NCBI GenBank assembly: GCA_016703105.1
Contig: JADJCS010000019.1
Location: forward strand, 1 to 39,688
Direction of reading: 5' to 3'
DNA: 39,688 nt
Origin: Flavobacteriales bacterium
GTDB lineage: Bacteria; Bacteroidota; Bacteroidia; Flavobacteriales_F; PHOS-HE28
In this document: piece by piece, positions 28,788 to 38,147 of the stretch
How the letters are laid out: every line of letters begins with the position of its first letter
How positions within the stretch are numbered: the stretch's first letter is position 1
Program-made: the position numbers and the translations under genes
Notes under the pieces: model-generated
Databases searched by the model: none
What the model saw: the letters and a program-made list of their open reading frames with translations, nothing else
What the model was told of the DNA's origin: nothing

Positions 28788-30338
28788 TGTTTCACGAGCT
28801 TCAGGGGTGGTGTGCGGATCGGTGCCGATCATCCGCAAACCGTACACACCGGGGACCAGATCGGAGAGGTCCACTTCCATGTTGCCGGTGCTGGCCACGT
28901 TGCGCGACCAGTTGCGCACCAGGCGTCCTTGTGCATCCATGAGCAGAAGGTCGATGGCCCCTTTGGTCCCTGCGGGCATCGTGATGATCGTGCGATCCGC
29001 TGTGGGGTTGGGGTAAGCGCTCGCAACAGCGACGTGGGCACCTTCCGCCAGGCTGGAGGTGAGGTCGTTCTGGTATTTCAGCAACGCGATGTGGTTGAGG
29101 CCCGAGACCTCCGCGTTCCCGATCGCGATGATGGAGCTGTCGCTGAAGAAGATCAAGTGGTTGCACTCCTCGTTGCCGCCATCCTCATCATAATCCGCGG
29201 TGATGAACAAGGGATCAACGGCTAGGCCCGGATAGGCGTAGCGCTGCACGTTCCAGTTGCGTGCACCTGGTCCATCGGGTACATGGCCTCCAGCGATGAA
29301 GGTCCCATTGTTCTGTGCCAACAGGCTCAGCCATCCATCCGAACCGTCCGGGTCGTTCTCGATGAGCTCGTCGAGTTCCAAGCCGTTGGGGCTGAAGGCA
29401 TGGATAGTGCGCGCCTGCGTGGAGCCTGTGGTTTGCTGAACACCAGCCACAGCCGTGCCACCCCATGAAAGCAATGCCACTGTGCGGCCAATGACCCCGC
29501 TACCGGAGTTCGATACCCAGGAGTACCCGCTCGAACTACCGTAGGTCGATGCGAGGTTCCCATCGGGTTGCAGGCGCCCCATGAGCAAGGACTCATCGGT
29601 TTCACCGGTGCGGAACCCGAAACCACAGAACAGGATCTCGCCGACAGGGCCGAGCACGGCCCCGCGCACCTGTTCGCCCGTGGCATTCGCAATGGATACC
29701 AGAACGGAGCCATCACCTCCGAAGGCCGGGTCCAGACCACCGTTGTCCAGGTAACGCTCCGCCACGATCTCGGTGAACTCGAGAGCGGGACCTGTGAAAC
29801 CCATGAGGACGATCTTGCCATCGGCCTGCACAAGCACTTCGCGGGCTTCTTCCGCATCGGGGGTGCCGTGTATGTCGCGCACCAAAAGGCCGGTGCCATT
29901 GAAGTCCGGGTCCAGCGACCCATCGGCGAGAAAGCGCGCCACGAACATGTCGCTATTGGACTCGGCGGCATCGGAGAAGAGTTGTCCACCCACTACCAGT
30001 CGGCCTTGTGCATCGAGCGCGGACGAACGTGGGAATTCGCTTCCCGGACCGAGGTCATGCTCAACGACACCGTTCGTTCCGAACGTCGCATCCGGCGAAC
30101 CATCCGTATTGAAGCGAAGGAGCACTGTGTTGATATGGGTTCCATTGCTACTACGCCCGACCACCACGATCCGGTCATCGGGCAGCACGACGCCTGTAAC
30201 GGCCTGGTCGTTCTGGCCAAGGCCCAACGTGGGCACCAGCACTTTGCCGTTGTTGCCGAACGCGGTGTCCAATGCGCCGGGTTGGGCGTACGCGCCCAGG
30301 GAGAGGATCGCCAGAACTGTGAGGGTAGTGTGTCGCAT
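28784..30338 (-). CDS. T9SS-exported delta-60 repeat (DUF5122) beta-propeller protein (one frameshift)
   Basis: About 518 residues, start at 30338 (MRHTTLTVLAILSLGAYAQ, signal peptide). Residues 20-400 hold delta-60 repeats, for example GALDTAFGNNGKV, LPDDRIVVVGRSSNG, ALDAQGRLVVGGQL and VQADGKIVLMGF, which form a propeller. The end is a T9SS type A sorting domain (AYPNPTADRTIITMP to LVPGVYGLRMIGTD). A missing base in the run at 28804-28807 hides the true end LKLVKQ at 28784; without this correction the frame runs on into the next gene as a false 682-residue fusion. First gene of the operon leading to S74 copies 5 and 4. The palindrome at 30396 lies 58 bases upstream of the start. Confidence 0.85.
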
Positions 30339-30395
30339 GATGTGGATGGTTGATCTTACCACCACAAAACACGCGCGCTACAAAGGGTGCATCAA

Positions 30396-30411
30396 TAACC
30401 CGTGCGGGTTA
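30396..30411. repeat. 16-bp palindrome TAACCCGTGCGGGTTA
   Basis: Perfect palindrome, 14 bases past the stop of the NarL-type regulator and 58 bases before the T9SS propeller gene. On the minus strand it is followed by TTGATG, with no U tract. Both terminator and operator readings fit this position. Confidence 0.7.
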
Positions 30412-30425
30412 GATCGGCCGCAGCA

Positions 30426-31064
30426 TCAGATCCCCCTGGGATACACCTTGCGCACGGCCTCCATGCGCCCGCTCACCTGCAATTTGCTGTAGACGCGACG
30501 CACATGTACCCGCACCGTTTCCGTGCTGATACCGGCCTTGTCCGCGATCTCCTTGTACTGAAGGCCCGAGGCGAGACCATCGAGCACCTGCTTCTCCCGA
30601 TCGCTCAACTGTTCGTCGTTGATCCGCTGCTGCGTCTCCTTCTGGAAACTGTTCACCACCAGGCGTGCGATGGTGCTGTTCATAGGGGAGCCGCCCTTGT
30701 GGATGTCGCGGATCGCATCGAGGAGTTCCTCTGCGGTCGTGCTCTTGAGGAGATAGCCGGTCGCTCCTGCGCACAGCGCTTCGAAGATGTACGCCGGGTT
30801 CTCGAAGATGGTGAGCATCAGGTACTGCACTTCGGGCCGTTGTTGCTTGGCCTCGCGCACTGTGCCGATGCCATTGCGGCCGGGCATGTTGATGTCCATG
30901 AGCACGACATCGGCCTCCAGGTCCTTCAGCCGTTCCAAAAAGTCGTCGCCGGAGGCGAAACTGGCCGTTACACGCATGTTCTCCGCCCGTTCCACCCGGC
31001 GGAGCAAGAGATTACGGAGTTCCTTGTCATCCTCCACAATGGCCACGCGCACGGGACTTCCCAT
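30426..31064 (-). CDS. NarL/FixJ-type response regulator
   Basis: 212 residues. The receiver (about 5-120) has the acidic pair in VEDDKE, phospho-acceptor Asp57 in LMDINMPGRNG, Thr in LMLTIFEN and Lys in GYLLKST. The LuxR-type HTH (about 150-205) reads LSDREKQVLDGLASGLQYKE with ETVRVHVRRVYSKLQVSGR. Complete and well formed. It lies 29 bases behind the TPR/HisKA_3 kinase, its obvious partner. A palindrome lies just downstream. NarL-type regulators bind as dimers to inverted repeats, so the shared palindrome could be its target (inference). Confidence 0.92.
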   Translation of the reverse strand: MGSPVRVAIVEDDKELRNLLLRRVERAENMRVTASFASGDDFLERLKDLEADVVLMDINMPGRNGIGTVREAKQQRPEVQYLMLTIFENPAYIFEALCAGATGYLLKSTTAEELLDAIRDIHKGGSPMNSTIARLVVNSFQKETQQRINDEQLSDREKQVLDGLASGLQYKEIADKAGISTETVRVHVRRVYSKLQVSGRMEAVRKVYPRGI

Positions 31065-31093
31065 GCGGGCAAGTTAACCACGCGGCTCGATAC

Positions 31094-33037
31094 CTAGGAA
31101 GCCAATACGAGGTCCAGTGAAACGTCGGTGCCTTTGTCGGTGTTTATCGCGAACCGCGCCCCGATGCGCTCAGCGCGTTGCCGCATGTTCTCCAGTCCAT
31201 GCCCGTCGGCAATGCGCTTATCGAGGCCTATCCCATCGTCCTTCACCTCCATATGCACATGCTTTGGCGAGGTGTGGAGCACGACGCGGATCTGCCGTGC
31301 TTTCGAGTACTTGATCGCATTGTTCAAGGCTTCCCGTAGGATCAGATAGATATCGCGTTTGGTGGCTGGATCCAACGTATGGTCGGGTCCATCATGCACG
31401 CAATCGACCGTGTACGGGATATGGCTCCATTTCAGCATACGCTCGCTGTGGGCGCGCACGCGTTCGGTGAGACCCGCGAGCGAATCGTGGTGTGGGTCGA
31501 TGGCCCAAACGATGTCCCCCAACGAGCGATTGGCTTCCCCGGCAACGCGCTCAATGTCGTCCGCCAGCCCAGGTAGTGCCCCCGGATCCTCTCCGGCCAT
31601 CGCTTTCGCCTCGCTGCTGAGGAGTGCCAGCTTGGTGAGGTCGCTGCCCAGTTGATCGTGCACATCACGTGCGATCCGTGTGCGCACCTCCGCTGCCTCA
31701 CGTGCGCGCTCGCTCTCCACGAGCTTCGTTTGTGCATCGAGAATGGCGGTGTTGGTGCGCCGAAGTAAACGCCCCCGTTGCCACACGCCCACCACCACGA
31801 AGGCCAATAGCCCACCCAACGAAAGCGCGAGGTTGCGCCGACCGCGTTCGGTGGTGAGTTGTTGCTCAGTGCGAAGCGAAGTTTCAACCGCTTCCGCTGC
31901 ATGGGCGACACTGTCCGCGAAAGCCTGTCGCTCGTAGGCGTAGCGGTACTCGTTGCGGCGCAAACCGCTCCTGTTCTCTTGGCTCAACAAGCTGTCCCGA
32001 AATTGATGGAACCGTCGGAGACGATCGAACGCAAGGGCCATGCTGCCGACACCATAGTGGGCATCGGACAGCATGTTGTACAGGTCCATTGCATCCTTCA
32101 GCGTAGCGGCCGTATCGGCCATGGCGCGCAGCGGTTCTCCCGTGCTGATGATCTTGTCGAACTTTTTCTCTTTGAGGTAGAGTTCCATCTGCGCCACTTT
32201 TGGGCGGATCAGGAATTCATCGCCCATCGGGCGCAACACGACAATTGCGCTGTCGATCATGCGTTGTGCGTCCCCGTACCGGCCGGCCCGAGTGTACTCT
32301 TGAGCGATGTTGCAAAGCGACGTGCCTTGATACATGGTGTTGCCCACTTCTCTGAACCCTTCGGCGGCGCGACGGTGAAAGACTATCGCGGCAGTATCGT
32401 TTGGATCGCGCACGGAAGTGCCCAGGTTGGTGCAGGCCAGCGCGATACCGTTCGGGTCGTTGATCCTCTCGCTGATCCTCAGCGCACGTTCCCAATGCTC
32501 CTGCGCGCGTGCAGTATCGCGGAGGTCCTTGTAGATCAACCCCACATTGATCTCCCCGGATGCCATGGACGAGCTGTCGTTCTGCTTCTCCGCGTAGTGC
32601 AGACTGAGCGTGTAGAGCTCGATGGCGCGCGATAGGTCGCCCATTTTCCAGTAGGCATTGCCCAAGTTGTTCTGCACGGCGGAAACACCCTTGGCGTCGC
32701 CGACTTCTTGAAAGAGCGCTTCCGCCCGGCGCAGGTCTTTTATGGCCGACTCCTGGTCGTTGGTGATGATGAAGGTGATGCCGCGCATGGAGCAGGCATC
32801 ACCAGCGGAAGCTTTCAGATCCCAGCGCATCGCCGTTCGGTACATGCTATCGATCAGCGACCGGGCGCTGTCCGGATCGCGGAAGAGATAGCCCGTCCAG
32901 ATCAACTTGCGGAAGGCCTGCATGCGGATCGTATCCGCGCGCTGGGTATCGTGGTACACCGCCCGCAGGCTGTCGAGCTTTCCGGCCATGCCAGCCGTGC
33001 CGCAGAGGAAGGTGAGCAAGAACAACAGGATCCTCAT
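31094..33037 (-). CDS. TPR-containing NarX-type (HisKA_3) sensor histidine kinase
   Basis: 647 residues from the start at 33037 (MRILLFLLTFLCGTAGMAG, signal peptide); the open frame extends to 33301 but that part is not protein-like. Residues about 80-350 hold TPR repeats (VQNNLGNAYWKMGDLSRAIE, GEINVGLIYKDLRDTARAQE), predicted to be periplasmic. One membrane helix lies at about 402-420 and a coiled linker follows. The HisKA_3 motif RIARDVHDQLGSDLTKLALL has the phospho-acceptor His460; the ATPase has REALNNAIKYSKA (N box), DDGIGLD and GHGLENMRQRA. This kinase type pairs with NarL-type regulators, and one follows after 29 bases. Intact. Confidence 0.92.
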   Translation of the reverse strand: MRILLFLLTFLCGTAGMAGKLDSLRAVYHDTQRADTIRMQAFRKLIWTGYLFRDPDSARSLIDSMYRTAMRWDLKASAGDACSMRGITFIITNDQESAIKDLRRAEALFQEVGDAKGVSAVQNNLGNAYWKMGDLSRAIELYTLSLHYAEKQNDSSSMASGEINVGLIYKDLRDTARAQEHWERALRISERINDPNGIALACTNLGTSVRDPNDTAAIVFHRRAAEGFREVGNTMYQGTSLCNIAQEYTRAGRYGDAQRMIDSAIVVLRPMGDEFLIRPKVAQMELYLKEKKFDKIISTGEPLRAMADTAATLKDAMDLYNMLSDAHYGVGSMALAFDRLRRFHQFRDSLLSQENRSGLRRNEYRYAYERQAFADSVAHAAEAVETSLRTEQQLTTERGRRNLALSLGGLLAFVVVGVWQRGRLLRRTNTAILDAQTKLVESERAREAAEVRTRIARDVHDQLGSDLTKLALLSSEAKAMAGEDPGALPGLADDIERVAGEANRSLGDIVWAIDPHHDSLAGLTERVRAHSERMLKWSHIPYTVDCVHDGPDHTLDPATKRDIYLILREALNNAIKYSKARQIRVVLHTSPKHVHMEVKDDGIGLDKRIADGHGLENMRQRAERIGARFAINTDKGTDVSLDLVLAS

Positions 33038-33289
33038 GGGATGGTTCGTATCAGGCATTCGGTCTCGGAGTAAAAGGAGCGGGCCCAGTCGGGCTGGTGT
33101 GGTATTCCCCGTGAAGCGCACAAGGTGGAACATTCGGCCGGAGCGTTGGAACGGGGACGGCACAACACGAAGGCGATGTGACGCGTCCCATGCACAGTAG
33201 CCCGGAATGGCCGGGGCGTTCGCCACGGAAGTTGACCATATCGCTGCGGAAGACATGCCGCGAAGGTGCAGGCGCCCGATCGTGCGTGC

Positions 33290-33309
33290 AATAACCCGCA
33301 CAGGTTATT
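33290..33309. repeat. Imperfect copy of the CGGGTTA palindrome
   Basis: AATAACC (33290-33296) and GGTTATT (33303-33309) frame a 6-base centre CGCACA. It matches the other copies except for one base that breaks the inner pair. It lies 10 bases from the perfect copy. Confidence 0.55.
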
Positions 33310-33319
33310 CGCCATGCCT

Positions 33320-33335
33320 TAACCCGAACGGGTTA
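33320..33335. repeat. 16-bp palindrome TAACCCGAACGGGTTA
   Basis: Perfect palindrome, 49 bases before the propeller gene start and about 280 bases before the kinase start. No gene ends here, so a terminator role is unlikely at this copy. Confidence 0.7.
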
Positions 33336-33384
33336 TTCCGTTCGTGCGGTCGGCTCGGGAGTTTTGAGCACCAATTCCTGAACG

Positions 33385-36201
33385 ATGAAGACCGATAGGA
33401 TCCTGTTGACCAGCGCATGCATCGTTCTGGGCAGCGCGCTGTTTGCGCAGAACCTGACCTTGGATCCCACGCTGTGGCAGTTGGATGGTGGGGGCTTCTG
33501 CGTGATGGAGGATACGGTGGCCGATCGGATCCTTGTCGGTGGTGAATTCAATCGGGTCCTACCGCACAACCCCATCCCGTACGGTGTGGAGGTCGATGCG
33601 GCAAGTGGCTTCATGACGGATGGCCTGCCTGTAGCGGACGGGGCCGTGCGTTGTGCCGCGCCTGACGGGAATGGTGGATGGTTCCTCGGCGGGGATTTCG
33701 GGCAAGTGGACGGCCAGTTCAGGCAGCATCTCGCGCACATACTCCCGGACGGAAGTCTTGCCCCATGGAACCCCGTGGTGAACGGCAAGGTGTTCACCAT
33801 GGCTGTAAAAGGTGACACGCTATATGTGGGTGGTGTGTTCACCGTGGTGAACTCCACCTCCCGGAGCAACCTGGCCGCATTACGTATCTCCACAGGAGCG
33901 AACGTGATATGGTCGACGGCATATGCCGATGACACGGTGCGGTGCATGGCGCTGAACAGCGGAAGACTCTATGTCGGCGGTGACTTCACGCAGATGAACA
34001 GCTGGCCCGCTCGCGCGTGGCCTCTTTCACGGTGAGCACGCATGCGTTGAACGCCTGGGCGCCTATCGTGAACGGTGATGTCCATAGTGTGCTGGCCGGC
34101 ACCGCTGTGTACCTCAGGGGTGAATTCACACTGCTGAATCTCATCAACATGCGGAACCGATTGGCGGCATTTCCGCCTACCACGAACACGTCGCAGGCCT
34201 GGAACCCCAATGCCAACGGTGTCGTGCGCGCCATGGCTCTCTTGGGCACCAGCCTGTTCATCGGTGGCGACTTCACCGCTGTGGCGGGATCTGCTCGCAA
34301 CCATATAGCACTGATCAATTCGGCAGGCACCTTGAACAGTTGGACGAAAGACCTGGATGGTGGTGTGCAATGCCTGGTCATCGCCAACAATACCGTTTTT
34401 GTGGGCGGCGAATTCACCCTGGTGGATGGCACCGCAAGACGGCTTGCGGCGTTCGGTGTGCCGGGGTCCGGGGTCCCCAGCACTACGGATTGGACCGCGG
34501 CCATGGAAGACACCGTTTTGGCGATCGCCTCCCATGGGCCAAGCGTGTTCATCGGAGGTCATTTCCTTGAAGGCGGAGGACTATCGCGCCGCAACATCGC
34601 TGCCCTGGACTTTGATACGGGGCAACCTCTTTCGTGGGCGCCGGAGATCGATGGCGCGTGCACACCTTGGTCACGGGCGCCATGGGGTCGTTTATGCCGG
34701 TGGTCCGTTCACTCCTGTGGGCAGTGCCCCTCGGCTGAGCATCGCCGCCATCGACCCGGTCACCGCTGAGGCACTTCCGTGGAACGCGCAAGCGGACAGT
34801 GGCCGGGTGACCAACTTGCGTGCCCGGGGGACACACTTTTCGCCTGCGGCAGGTTCGCTCAGATCGGTGGTCAAGCACGCCAACACCTGGCCACCATTTC
34901 CGCCACTACTGGGACCGCTTCCTTGGGATGTGCCCTTGGCATCCCTTGATGTACCCTACGACCTCTTGCTCAGCAATGACACCTTCTTCATCTGTGGCAG
35001 GATCACCTCGGTGGGCGGCCAAACACGCAACGCAGTGGCCTCCATCAAGGTGTCCACCGCCACCGTACTGCCCTTTGACCGCGGACTGCACACCAGGTAG
35101 CCTGGCGGCTCAACCGGCCAAGTTGGGCAACCGCTTGTTCTTCCGGAAGACAATTCCGGGACGTGGGGAGGAGCGTCTACGGTCCTCGAGGGCCGTGCGC
35201 TGAACGCGACCACCGGTGCAGATCTTCCGTGGCCTAATGCCGGTCCGCTATCGCTCCGGTGAAAGGGGGACAAGGTCTATTCCGGCTTGATCGGGGATCG
35301 GCGTACGGGATGCGGCCACCGGTTCAAACGTGACCGACCTCTATCTTCCATACTCCTACAGGGCGGGGATCATCATCGCCTCGAATGGGGATGTACTTGC
35401 GGTCGGTGGAGATCCCCCGGCGATGCACCGCGTGGGTTCATGCGTGCGCATGCCACCCATGCCTCAGCCTGCGCGTGATGCTCGACGGCCCGTTCAACGC
35501 CGGGGTAATGGAGAACCAGCTGCGGCAGGATGGCTCATCCCGTTGACCGGAACCCTTCACGGCCCTGGGGTACACGCACACCGGCGGTGGCGGTGGCGAG
35601 GTCGCGCCCGCGAACATCTTCACCTCCTCCCAAGATGGAACTCCCACCTCGCAAGTGGTTGACTGGGTGCTGGTCGAATACCGCGATCCCATCGACCCAT
35701 CGGTGGTCATCAGTTCCATGAGCTGCTTTGTATTAGGGGATGGTCGCATCCGCACCTCGGACTGGAAACAGCTACCCACCTTCGCTCCGGACCCCAACGG
35801 CTCCTACTACTGTGGCCGTGCGCCACCGCAATCACTTGGGGGTGATGACCGCCCAGCCCGTGGACTTCTCGACGAGCCCCTATATCGACTTCTCCGCGAT
35901 CGCTACGCCTGTTTATGGGAACAACGCCCGTAAGACGAACAACGGGATGGCTACCCTGAGGAGCGGGGATGTGAACTTCGATGGCCAGGTGAAGTATGCT
36001 GGAGGGAGCAACGACCGTGATCCCATCCTTGTACGGATCGGCGGTACCGTGCCTACCGCGTCCGCAAGCGGTTACTTTGCCGAGGACGTGAACATGGACG
36101 GCATGGTGAAATATGCTGGCAACAAGAATGATCGCGACCCGATCCTGCTGACCATCGGGGGATCCATTCCCACCAACGTCCGGGCGCAACAACTACCGTG
36201 A
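33385..36201 (+). pseudogene. Secreted beta-propeller protein, multiply frameshifted, with shared C-terminal module
   Basis: The start at 33385 gives signal peptide MKTDRILLTSACIVLGSALF. Ten or so repeats carry a GGxF signature (ILVGGEFNRV, WFLGGDFGQV, LYVGGVFTVV, LYVGGDFTQM, LFIGGDFTAV, VFVGGEFTLV, VFIGGHFLEG, VYAGGPFTPV, FACGRFAQIG), the DUF5122 propeller type. Frame changes lie near 34010, 34665, 34840, 34900, 35095, 35140, 35270, 35510, 35540 and 35720. The C-terminus from about 35470 (VMLDGPFNAGVMENQLRQDG, PEPFTALGYTHTGG, VVDWVLVEYRD, AVRHRNHLGVMTAQPV) ends in GDVNFDGQVKYAGGSNDRD and EDVNMDGMVKYAGNKNDRD, the module also found in the protease at 8318. Indels dominate, so sequence error is a strong alternative to decay. 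Confidence 0.78.
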
Positions 36202-36209
36202 GTATCCGC

Positions 36210-36962
36210 TCATAAGCTCAACAACTCCTTGAACCGCGCTGCCTGCCTGCGGCTCACCTCGATGGTCTCTACGTTCGGTGCGGCACCGGGCGGAGTGGCG
36301 GGGGTCTTGTCGTGCGGCTTCAATTTCACCATAAGGCCGCCGTTGAACCAGGGTTCGATCTTGTCCACCCAACGCAGGTTGATGATGTGCTTGCGGCTGG
36401 CGCGGAAGAAGACGAGGGGATCGAGCTTCTCCTCCAACTTGTTCAGGCTGCGCAGCACCAACGGCTTCTGATCGCTGAAGCGCACGCGGATGTAATTGCC
36501 TTCGCTCTCGAACACGCGCACATCCTTCAAAGTGACGAACCAGCACTTCTCCCCGTCCTTCAGGAAGATCTGGTCCTGCTCGTGCAGCATGTCGCGCTGC
36601 GGCAGGTCCTCGCTGCTGGTCGGGGGCACCTTGGCCAGGGCGGCCTCCAGGCGTGCGGGGTCGATGGGCTTGAGCACGTAGTCCAGCGCGTTCACCTGGA
36701 AGGCGTGGATCGCGTGTTCATCGTACGCGGTAACGAAGATCACATGGGGTGCATGATCCAATGCGTTGAGCAATTGGAAGCCATCGCGGCCGGGCATGTT
36801 GATATCGAGGAAGAGCAGGTCGGGCTTCTTCTCGGCGATGAGCGCCTCGGCCTCATCGGCATTAGCGGCCTCGCCCACCACTTCAATGTCCTCGTGTTTC
36901 TCGAGCAGGGAGATCAGCTCCTTGCGGGCGAGACGTTCATCATCGATGATCAGGGCTTTCAT
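36210..36962 (-). CDS. LytTR-type response regulator
   Basis: 250 residues. The receiver (about 1-120) has IIDDER, phospho-acceptor Asp53 in FLDINMPGRDG, the Thr in FVTAYDEHA and Lys in LDYVLKPID. The LytTR DNA-binding domain (about 140-250) has CWFVTLKDVRVFESEGNYIR and the core RASRKHIINLRWVDKIEPWF. Complete. Its start overlaps the stop of the upstream kinase (ATGA), so the pair is translationally coupled. Only eight bases separate its stop from the convergent propeller gene's stop. Target genes are not evident. Confidence 0.93.
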   Translation of the reverse strand: MKALIIDDERLARKELISLLEKHEDIEVVGEAANADEAEALIAEKKPDLLFLDINMPGRDGFQLLNALDHAPHVIFVTAYDEHAIHAFQVNALDYVLKPIDPARLEAALAKVPPTSSEDLPQRDMLHEQDQIFLKDGEKCWFVTLKDVRVFESEGNYIRVRFSDQKPLVLRSLNKLEEKLDPLVFFRASRKHIINLRWVDKIEPWFNGGLMVKLKPHDKTPATPPGAAPNVETIEVSRRQAARFKELLSL

Positions 36963-38050
36963 AGGGCTTCGGGCTGGGGTGCGTTATGGGCGGTGCTCAA
37001 GGTCTCCGTGGATCCTTTCGGCAGGAACACTTCGGTGACCACCATGCCATCGCGGTTCACGATGCGCAGGTCGGCGTGGCGGCCGTAGATAAGGTCGAGG
37101 CGGTGCTGGGTATTGCGTAGGCCGATGCCGCTGCCCTCGCTGGTGCCGGGTTCGTAGTGGCCGCTGTTGCGCACGATGAGGCGGAGACCTTCCTTCTCGG
37201 CGCGCACTTCGATGTGGAGATCGCCGCCTTGGGTGAGTTTGGCGATGCCATGACGCACGGCGTTCTCCACCAGTGTTTGCAAAAGCATGGGGGGCACGGG
37301 CTCGCGCTCCAGTTCGGGTGGGATGGAGAACTGGACCCGCAACCGTTCCTCGAAGCGCATGGCTTCAAGCGCGAGATAGGCCTTTACGATATCGACCTCT
37401 TCGCCGAGTGGCACGGTGGTGCGTTTCACGGTGCTCATCGCATTGCGCAGAATGGCGCTCAGTTGCGTGATGGCGCGCTTGGCCTGGGCGGGGTCCTCAT
37501 CGATCAATGCGCGGATGCCGTTCAGCGCGTTGAACATGAAGTGCGGGTTGAGCTGGCTGCGCAGGTTGTTCAGTTGGTTGTCGCGGTCGGCCGAACGCAG
37601 GCGCAGGTTGCGGATCTCCTCCAACCGGTTCTTGGCGAAGTAGTGGTAGATGAGGTAGCTCAACGACCACAGCAGCAGCAGCGCCGTCCAGTTCACCCAG
37701 TGTTCGAAGAAGGTGAGGAAGTCGACGAAGAGCGACTGGTAAGAGGGGAGGAAGAGTTGCACACAGAGGCCTTCCGCCAGCGCGGCGCTCAGACCAAGTA
37801 CCGCCGTGCCCAGCACCAGCCGGGGTACCAACGTTCCCAAGGGCAGTTCCAACCAGCGGAGGCGCACGATGGTGTGGCGTAGGGCATGGCTGGAAAGAAC
37901 GCCGATGGCGTAGATCGTCACCATGACCTGCAGCAGGTCCGGCCGCACATTGTCCAGCAGGTAGTTCCACCACACGCTGGAGCCGACGTACACGGCCCAA
38001 GCCACCAGCTGGGTGGTCCAGTAAAGCATGTAACGGCGGCGCGGATCCAT
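36959..38050 (-). CDS. LytS-type (His_kinase family) sensor kinase
   Basis: 363 residues from the start at 38050 (MDPRRRYMLYWTTQLVAWAV); the longer frame to 38290 overlaps the divergent gene and is not used. Four membrane segments occupy about residues 9-135 with no large outside domain. The kinase part is PF06580 type: LRSQLNPHFMFNALNGIRAL with phospho-acceptor His170, TLVENAVRHGIAKL (N box), and EGSGIGLRNTQHRL. The pair with the LytTR regulator is typical of Bacteroidota. A TATCTTCG box lies 10-17 bases upstream, giving a very short leader. Confidence 0.92.
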   Translation of the reverse strand: MDPRRRYMLYWTTQLVAWAVYVGSSVWWNYLLDNVRPDLLQVMVTIYAIGVLSSHALRHTIVRLRWLELPLGTLVPRLVLGTAVLGLSAALAEGLCVQLFLPSYQSLFVDFLTFFEHWVNWTALLLLWSLSYLIYHYFAKNRLEEIRNLRLRSADRDNQLNNLRSQLNPHFMFNALNGIRALIDEDPAQAKRAITQLSAILRNAMSTVKRTTVPLGEEVDIVKAYLALEAMRFEERLRVQFSIPPELEREPVPPMLLQTLVENAVRHGIAKLTQGGDLHIEVRAEKEGLRLIVRNSGHYEPGTSEGSGIGLRNTQHRLDLIYGRHADLRIVNRDGMVVTEVFLPKGSTETLSTAHNAPQPEAL

Positions 38051-38059
38051 GGATGCGGA

Positions 38060-38067
38060 CGAAGATA
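38060..38067 (-). promoter_or_regulatory. Possible -7 box of the LytS/LytTR operon
   Basis: The minus strand reads TATCTTCG, one base from TAnnTTTG, 10-17 bases before the kinase start. Short leaders of this kind are common in Bacteroidota. Confidence 0.35.
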
Positions 38068-38130
38068 TCCTGAGCCGCGCGGTGGTGCGATGGCGATACA
38101 CGAGCGGCGGAGGTGCCGGTTGAAGGGCAC

Positions 38131-38137
38131 TACCTTG
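38131..38137 (+). promoter_or_regulatory. Possible -7 box of the acpH-like operon
   Basis: TACCTTG lies 11-17 bases before the ATG at 38148, in the 97-base divergent gap. It implies a near-leaderless transcript. No good -33 box is spaced correctly. Confidence 0.3.
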
Positions 38138-38147
38138 CTCCCTCCGC

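Larger units (their letters stand above)
33038..33384. other. Divergent intergenic region with two palindromes
   Basis: 347 bases between the kinase start and the propeller gene start on opposite strands, so promoters for both should lie here. It holds a perfect palindrome and an imperfect one in 33290-33335. I see no RNA gene or convincing -7 box. Confidence 0.5.
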
